Assembly (NCBI GenBank): GCA_013397075.1
Contig: VWZS01002406.1
Span: forward strand, 682,001 to 746,000
Direction of reading: 5' to 3'
Length of the DNA stretch: 64,000 nucleotides
Origin: Rhabdornis inornatus
Taxonomy: Eukaryota; Chordata; Aves; Passeriformes; Rhabdornithidae
Both the position numbers and the translations under genes were made by a program. Shown here in pieces: positions 40,001 to 49,000 of the stretch. Every line of letters begins with the position of its first letter. The stretch's first letter is position 1. Under the pieces are notes generated by a model. That model did no database searches. It was not told the origin of the DNA and was given only the letters and a program-made list of their open reading frames with translations.

Positions 40001-43000
40001 ATTTTCTATCTGAAGCAGTAATGGTCTTCCAGCCTTATTGATCAGTTTTCATTGCACAAAGATGAGGACACAAAACTGTGTGTGATCTGCAGAAATCAAA
40101 TTTATTCTGTCTCTATTTCTCTGTTCCTTACATGTGGTTGTTTACAGCTTACATTAAAATCAAAATTAAATTTAAAATTGAAAATGTTGCTTTTGTACTA
40201 GTCATTGAGTAACTCTTCCTTCCTTTCCTAATCCTTCAAGTGAGGAAAACAGTCAGTATAAGGATATTGTACATGTTGGGATTTTTGTCTACCTCTCCAT
40301 AAGGATGATTAGCAAAATACTGGCTATCCCCAGATTCAAAATTGCAAAATGAGGTTAAAATCTTGTCCTTTGAGGGAAGTGTTGCTTTTGGAAATGATCA
40401 GAAAAACACCTTCTTTCAAAACCAGGGATGCTGGCTGTTTGTGGTAATTCAGCAGTCGGTCTTAAGAATTTTACTTATGAATAAAGGAGAATTTTGCTAA
40501 AGTGTTGCTAAATAAGGTATCTACTAATAAAAAAAAAAACCCATAAAACCCCAAACAAAAAAAATACCTCAATGCTCCCAAATTCCTTGCAGTGCCATTA
40601 TAGCCATTAGATTGTGAGCTCTCACAAGGTTAAATCTAATGTTATTCAAAGGCTGTTCCCTGCAGCAGATTCCCTTTAGGTAGTAGAATCATTGTCTTAC
40701 TGTTTAAACATTCAGGCTTTCCTCTCTATTTCACAGTTCATAAAGCACCTTTATGGTACTGAGGTGTTTGTTTTTCTTCCCCCAAACAGAACAGAAGACA
40801 GTTTGTTTTTCCAGCTTTGATTAAATCCTACATCCCACAAGCAGTGAACTTATGGTACTGCCCTACTGTTTTCAGTTGTCTCCTTCTATCAAGATGCCAG
40901 CACTGAGTGTCTCTCCTGCAGCCCTGGCGCGTTCTGCTCCAAGCCTGCTGTAAGCGCTCCGGGTCTGAGGTTAATGTGTACACTGCACAACTCATTAGCC
41001 CTGCTTTACTATCTGAGCCAAAAATCAACGTGATTGATCCAACAATATGTTTGGGCTTGGGACTAAGACTCAAATGAGGTCTCACCAAAAGCAAAGGTCA
41101 GCAATTTGGCACAGATTTCGCTGTGCACAGAGAAAGCTTTTCTTCCAAACTATTCATCAGGGAAGGTACAAATGACAACTAATATGGGCCTCATTAAAAA
41201 CGAGTAGAGGAAACCCCTTGGAGAGGACAACAAGGCTCCCTTGCTATCAAATTTATTTTCACTCCTTTTCTAAAGTTTTTATTTACGTTACAGTAAAGAC
41301 AATGTGGAGCTTAAAGATAGCTGTGGGGCTTGGGGTTTAGGGGACTCGTTAGACTAATTATCGTGATGTGCACTATCAATTACTGTCCACTTAAGAAGAG
41401 AGGGTAATTCTGCAGGCAGAAATAAATCTTTGGAACTGAAGAATCTGGAGTAAAGGGAATAAAAGGATTTTTTTTTTATCAGCAATATTTTTTTTAATGT
41501 TAAAACTCCGTTGTCAAAACACTTCCCATCCTAAAATAACTAAAATAAAACAATCATTAATTTAAGAGTGGGATAGAGAAGAGGAATGATACATGAAACC
41601 TTTTCAATTGTGGATTTGTTTCAAGTGCAGTTCTTACAAGGTTTTCACTCATACTCAAGCACTTTTGCCACAGTCAAGCCCTGAAATCACAATTTCAAAA
41701 TATGCTATTTTACATATGGTATCAGCATGTTCTTTCTTCCTCAGCAACGAAGGGTGTTGAAAATACTATTGATACAACAATTAGACTGTATGAGAAATAC
41801 TTCCTTGCAGTCTGCAGTTGCTGTGTTGAAATATAATTGTCTAATGGCACATTTTTGTAAGGGTTCTCATGGGATTATGAAGTATAATTTTATTTTTACA
41901 AGATTCGATAATAAGGTAAAAGGCTGGTATTAATAGCCTTAGGAATTTATTACATAAACAGAGGTTGAGCATTAAAATTGAACAGGATTTGCAGAGTAGG
42001 CACTGAGTGAATGTCTTGCCACACCGAAAATTGTAACCCATATAACTTTTCCCTCTTCACTGTTCTTTTAAAACTCTGTTATTCTTCTAAAGGTCAATTC
42101 CTCTTTTCAACAGAGAACACAACTTCTCCTCAAGATATATTTAGAAAATCTGTTTATTTTTCTCTGTTAATAGTTGTTTGGCAAAACAGTTTTCAAGGCA
42201 TGTATTCTGCTTGTACCAACAGTGATACTCTGCTCTTCCACAACAGCCCTCCAACATTAACCAGCTCATCTGTCCTAAAAGCACTGGTGGGTAGAGACAG
42301 CACCCCTCTGACTGCAAGCTGAATGGGTGAGTGTGATGGGGCAATAATATGCAAAAATAGAAGAAAAAAATCTAAATGTTTCCCTATAAATTAGGATATT
42401 TTTACTAATAGCTCTCCTTTTGCCAGAAGTTTTCTCTGGGGATCAGCTGAAGGACCTGGAGGGAGAAAGGCTGCAGAGCAAAGAGGCTTTTCTATGGCCA
42501 GTTCTGCTGCTTTCTCATCTATTTATTCACGCCATTAATCAAAAAGCTAAAATAGGAGTATTGTTATACCAGAAAAAAAACAAAGAAATGATGACTGGGG
42601 TGAGAGGAATTCATACTGGGCAAAGCCTGAAGGTCAACACTCCCCTAATGGGCCCCTCCATTCCCCTGAAGGTGATTTTTAACTTCAGGAGACAACGCCA
42701 GCAAATGAGAGCCAGGTAACTTTGAAGAGAGAAAATGCAGCTTGATGGGAACTTAATGCCCAAAAAATCCAGGATTCTCTAAGACAGACAATCCCTTTCT
42801 TTTCAAGCTTCTAACATGCAGCCTATAAGCAGAAAAATGCAGACAAATGAGCAAAGAGACAGAGTGCAAGGGCACAGCTCTTGCAAAACAGTGTTTGCCA
42901 GCACCTCCACATTGCACGGCTGTGTACTCAGGGTGGATCAGCCCTGGGGATGTAAAGTTAAGTCTGCTTGGCCCATAGAAGTGAAGTGGGATCCAAGGGC

Positions 43001-46000
43001 TGAAGGGTGTCCCCAGCTCTGCTCGGGTCACTGCTCAGGGCTTTCCTATTGCTCAGACTGCATCTGCCTTGATCTTTGTTTCAGCTGAGTTTGCCCCAAA
43101 CTACTGCCTTAATGGCAGCTTCTTCACCCTGCATAACTGCTCCACAGCATCTCCAAACACCCAAGATGAGCTCCACACCTTCCTCAACCATTGTGCTGGT
43201 CTGATTTCGCCCACCTTGCATCCCACAGCTGGGCAAGAACAGGCACTTCCCCTTCCTAACCCACCACTGCTGGCACCCTGCTTGCACCAGTGAGGTAGAA
43301 ACACACTGGGGCAGAAGCAGATCAGATGTTTTGGCACTTAAGCATTCAAAATAATTAGGAAGGCCACTCTCTACTGACAGGATATGGATTCAGTAGAGGT
43401 TTCTGCTCCCTATGCAATGTGTTTTATAAAGGAGGTTCATGCTGCATTTAAATCACGTTTGAATAACAAAGAGCACCGCTGCCTCAAATTCCTTCACTAT
43501 CTGTCTTGCAGTATTTTCTGTCAGAGGCTGAGAGTGAAAAGGAACCCTTTGCCCAGCTTCTGAAGGAGGGGGATCAAAGCCTTCCTTCACATCACACCTG
43601 TATCTTTGCTGGTTTTTTTTTCAAATGAACTGTACTGCAAATATGTCCAAACAGAGGGTTTCAAACCTGTGCAGCCCCAAAAGGTGAGGTGTCCAGCACA
43701 TGCACAAGGGGAGCTGGACCCCTTTGGACAGATCTGTGGCTGGCAAGGCAAAAGATAGAAAGGCCCAACATTCTGAAAATTTAGCAGAATCTAGGAAGAA
43801 AATACCTCATCTACCAAAATCCAGAAAGCTCCTTATCTAGCAAAATCCAACCCAGCTGAACAGCAGTTCCAGTTTGGGTTATCTAGAACAAAGAGTTAAG
43901 TATTCGTGCCATTGCAGACACACTGTGCAAAGTAGCCAGTGCTCAGGACCACATCAGGATGTGCTCCAGACCACACTAGGATGTGGTCCCACAGCTACCA
44001 CCCTGTTCTGTTGGAGAAACCAAGAGAAACATCTCCCACACCTCAGGAAGGCACTGAACTCCTTGTTTCCTTTCAGCATCCTCTCCCTTCCTTCAAGCCA
44101 CAGCCCAGCATTTCCCCTCTCAAACCCTACCCAGGTTTGCTGACCAGACATCTGCAGAGCTCCCTGTCACAGCAGAGCCATGTGGATCCTGCCTGTGGTT
44201 GGTGTCCCCTGCCTGTGCAGGCACAGCTGACAGAGCAGCAACCACACCTCGGGCTCAGAATTCTTCCTGATGCAGGGAGGGAGGAGTTAAATAAAATTCT
44301 ATGGAGAGGCATGATTATAAAAAGGAACTTTCTCATCATTCCTGGGCTTCATGGGAACAGCGATAGACACATGCTGTATTTTATGGAGAAAGCTAAGACA
44401 TCTGCAAAGACAGCTGAGGCAGAGGGAGAGTGGGAAGGATGTGATCACCTCTGCTGGGATCTGACCAGAACTAATGCAGCCCTCATGGGAAGGGCAAGGG
44501 GATATGCAGGGCCCAGTGCACACTGCAGCTCAACTTCTGCAAGAATAATTTAATACCTGAAGGCTACCACAGGCACAACAGTGCTCACTTGCTATTTAAC
44601 TGTGCTCCATAATTATCTGATAGAGGGGTTTTCCTTCACTACAACAACAGCTGTACTGCAGAAATGCAGACTTTCGATTTCAGGTCCTTCATGCATTTAC
44701 CACCATACTCCTATAATTTTTCATTACTTACTTATACCTTTTCTTCTTTTCAGTCCCCTTGCAATGAGCACTTCACTTAATTTTATTATTTGCTCATCTC
44801 TCATTGTCATGGGGAGAAATAGCATGTGTGTTACAGATAGAGACTGGCAGAGACTTTAGAACAGCAGAGTGAATGAAAAGGCTGTTTTCAGCCTGAGTTT
44901 TCCTTAATGCAACCATTTACTGAAGGCACTGAAAGCAAGGAGAGAATGATGTCACTGTTGGTAAAAATGGCCTGTGGAGCAACCTCACTGAAGCTTGTAG
45001 AGGAAATTACTCTTCATGCTATTTCAGGTTTGCGTCTTTCCTAAGAACAAGCTGATCGTTATCCCAGATAACGAAGACTGTTAATGTAATTAAGAACTCT
45101 GTTCTGGTGTTTTACAAAGCAAACAAATAAGTTCCGGAACTAATAAGCTGCAAGGTTAAGTGACACAGGGCAAAACCAGGATTCTTCATTTGGATATAAG
45201 TGCTCCACAGCAAGTCATTAGCTGGCATTTAAAAGTGCAATTTCTAATTTAGGACACAGAGAAAGTTTTCATTTCAGGTATGTGTAATCTCTAAAAGGTC
45301 AGATCAATTTTAAGATTGTGACCAGATGTGTATTATCAACATGAGAAATTGCATCCTTCTTTAACCACAAAAACCAGAAGAGCAGGACCAAACTTCTTCT
45401 TCCTGGATATTATAAGTGGGTAGTATTTCCAAACTTGTCTGCAAATCCCTTGCAAATAAGTTAGGCATTTCAGCAAGAGTTTTCTTAGCAAACACCTATT
45501 TTTCTAGCAGTTTATTTATCTGGTTAAATCACATATTGATTTGTACTGGGTTAACACACAGTATAACCCAAAGCTTGTTGTAGGCTCAGTCTAAACATGC
45601 ACAGGTACTTTCCAGGCACAGAAGAGAGACCTGGGGATTAGTATAACCTGATTTTATTCCTCAAAATGCTGCTGGTTCAGACTGTGCAGCCTGATGAGGC
45701 AGCCACCCCAGAGAAACACTGACACACTGCCTAAGGAAGCAGCAGCTTCCAATCCCCTCCTCCAGGTTCTCACTACTTGTCTTACACTGGGATTTGCCTC
45801 TGTCACAAAACCTGCAGAAAATTAATGGTGTCCCTCCAAAAGTAATGACTTTTCTTCCAGAACTGCCACCACCATGATGGAAGAGCTGGGAGTGCTAAGG
45901 GGAACAGTGGCTGCTGCAACCACAGACACAGCCATGCCACATTTTATTAAATGCTGCCTAGCAGATGCTGTGCTTCATAGGAAGGTGGTTAAAGTCAGAT

Positions 46001-49000
46001 ATAAATAAGTAAGATCAGATAACATCAGACACATAATGTTAAATAATAGCAAAATGTTTAACTATGTGGCAGGCTGGTGGTTTTCTTGTGCAAAGACATT
46101 TTCAGCTCGCTTTTACAATTTGGAAATGATGTAAATTTTTTTAACTAAAGATCTCCATTTCTTTGAAAACTTATTTGTCTGTGATGAGAATAACAACGTG
46201 GCTCTGTTGCTGCCTACTTCCTTTGCTAACCTGTGAACGTGCTTCCTAAGGAAATGGTAACATTTTCATTTCAAACCAGGGAAGAAAAATAACCTCAAAT
46301 ACACTCTCATGTCATTTGCCTAAATCTTGTTTGGACAGCTTGGATGTCTCACAATTTTCCTGTCATCACTAGCTCCTCTGAATTAGAGTGAGAGCAGGGA
46401 GATAAATGTAATACTGCAATATACAGCTGGATACTGACGATCACTCTGCTGTGACATGCCTTGCACTTCAGCACTAACACAATGATACGGTTATCTAAGG
46501 TTTCAGGAGACTGAACAGCCTGTAATATATTAACACACTTTTCATTTCAGAGATAGTGTCAGGAGCTGAAAAACAACTCTGGTTCACCACGCTGCTTTGG
46601 TTATTTCCCCTCAGGTCTTTTCTTCCCTCTGAAACCCACACCAGATTGGTGGGAGCAGCAACACCCTCGCCCTGCACAGGCAGAGCAATGTGAACAGAAA
46701 CCAAGTGCTAGGCTTAAGATCTAGTGAGAAAAGCCCACAAGGTCACTTTTTCTGCAGCTTCAAAAATTAACATTCTAAAAGACAACTTGCAGCGATTCCT
46801 ATTTCTAAGTTTCTCAAAGGAGCTTTGAGATAATTTTAGGAAGTCCACTGCCTGTAAGACATTTGACATCCGGAAAGGAGAACAGTCTCTGGCTGCAGAA
46901 GTGCTTTTTCTTTCTTTGAAGACTACAAGAAAAGTATCACTGGCACAGAGAGGATAGAGGGAGATGCAAGAGCGCAGGGTTTCATTTAGTTTTGTTCTTT
47001 TTTTTTTTTCTTAACTGACCCAGCTTGAGGCTGGCGCCTGGCTACAGTTTCAGCTGCCCCTGAAGCCAGCCATGCTTTTGCTTGTGTGGCTGACTGCTGA
47101 ACTGGCAAAAGCTACCTTCACAAAACCCCTTTTGCCAGAACACCTTTTTGTGTTTGCATCAAAGAAGAAAAAATTTAGACAAAGCTCTTGCCAACAATAT
47201 TTTGGCCAACTGGAGCAGACGTTACAGAGTGATAGTGATAAAATAAACTACCATTTCCTCAGTGTTTTAGCTCCTCAGAGCAGAACTAGCTCCTCATGAA
47301 GGAACTCACTGGTGGATGGGTAAGTGTAAGGAGAAGAGCAGCCATGCCTGTTTCAGCTCCTCTGTAAGTCATGAGATGTGCAGAAGTATTAAAAAAAGGT
47401 GGGGGAAGCTGGAGAAGACATTTCTACAAGGATTGAAAGAGTTTCTGGAAAAAGAGAAACAATACACATTTGAAAAAGCTCCTCAATTTAGATGACATTA
47501 CTAACTTCTATTTTTTTTTTAATTGGTTGCTAAAAATACCTCTACAGAAACATTACAAAAAGACACAATGAAAAGATTAAAACAGACATGTAAGTATTTC
47601 CTCATGCTTTGCACAACTTCAGGTCTTGCTGAAATGAAAAGACAAATACAGGAAACACAAAGTGATGAGGTGTGCACACACTTCATTACAAACCAGCACT
47701 TGGTACTTCACTTAGTTACAGAGAAGTTTTAGGATGCTGGTGACTAATACAACTCCCTAATCTTTGGTCAGCTTTAGAAAACTTCCTCATAAGGCCAAGG
47801 TCAGGACAAGGCTACTTCCTCAACAACAGAGAGAAGATGGCATCTCTTATGATTGTTTCTGGCTGTTTTTCTCCTTGCCTATAAGAAGGCCACAGAGAAC
47901 ATTTGCTTTCTTGAAGTGATGCAGAGTTCTCCATTCACCAGCAGACACCCTAACTGCCCACCAGGAACCTGAAGGTGAACTCACTCACAAGATGAGTGAG
48001 AGTTTCAGTTTGAAGAGCACAAGTTTAGTGCTTTCTTCACAGGGAAGTTCAGTTAAGGTGGTAAAATCCTGTTAGTATGCAATGGCTTAGTACCTTAGAT
48101 AACCTACTATTTATTTTAATGTTACCCACCTGAGGGAGGCTCCCCTAATGAATCTATTTTTGTAGTGTCATGTAGGTTGAAGTTTAGAGCTAAGTTTAGA
48201 GCAGAGTCATATAAAAAAATTCAAACCAGGAAATAGCTTAATTGAAGCAGAGAGTAATCACAGCAAATTACAGTGAAATTTCTATGGGATTACATTTTGC
48301 ATTCCCCAAACAAGCAGAGGAATTCAGCTCACAGTCTTCCCATTTTATTGAGAATTGACTTTAAGGATATGCTATGTAAGTAACACAATATGATGTCATA
48401 AAAGCTGTCTCAAAAGTTACAGTCTAAGATGGTTTTGTGACCCTATGGGAAGCTCATGCTGGAGCTGGTTCCTGGCAGGACCAGTGGCCCTGTGGAGAGA
48501 GGCGCCCACCCTGGAGCAGGCAGGACCTGTGATGCTGCTGGGGATCCACACTGGAGCAACTGGTGAGGAACTGCTGCCCATGGGAAGGACTCATTTTGGA
48601 AAAGTTCCTGGAAGACTGGCTCCTGTGGGAGGGACCTCACCCTGGGACAGGGGAGCAGTGTGAGGAATCCTCCCCTGAGGAGAAAGGAGCAGCAGAGGCA
48701 AGGTGATGAACTGACCACAACCCCATTCCCATCCACTTGTGCAACAGGGAGGGGAGACAGGTAGAGAACATCATCAGTAAGGGAAGAAGGGAGGGGCAGG
48801 GGAAATGTTTTGTTAAGATTTGTTTTTATTTTCTCATTACCCTACTCTAGTTTGTTTGATAATAAATTCAATTAATTTTTCCCCAAGTCGAATTTTTTTA
48901 GCCCATGATGGTAATTGGTGAATTGCATTTCCCTGCCCTTAACTCAACTCATAAGCCTTTTGTTTTCTCTTTCCTGTCCACCTGAAGAGGCGGGGGGTGA

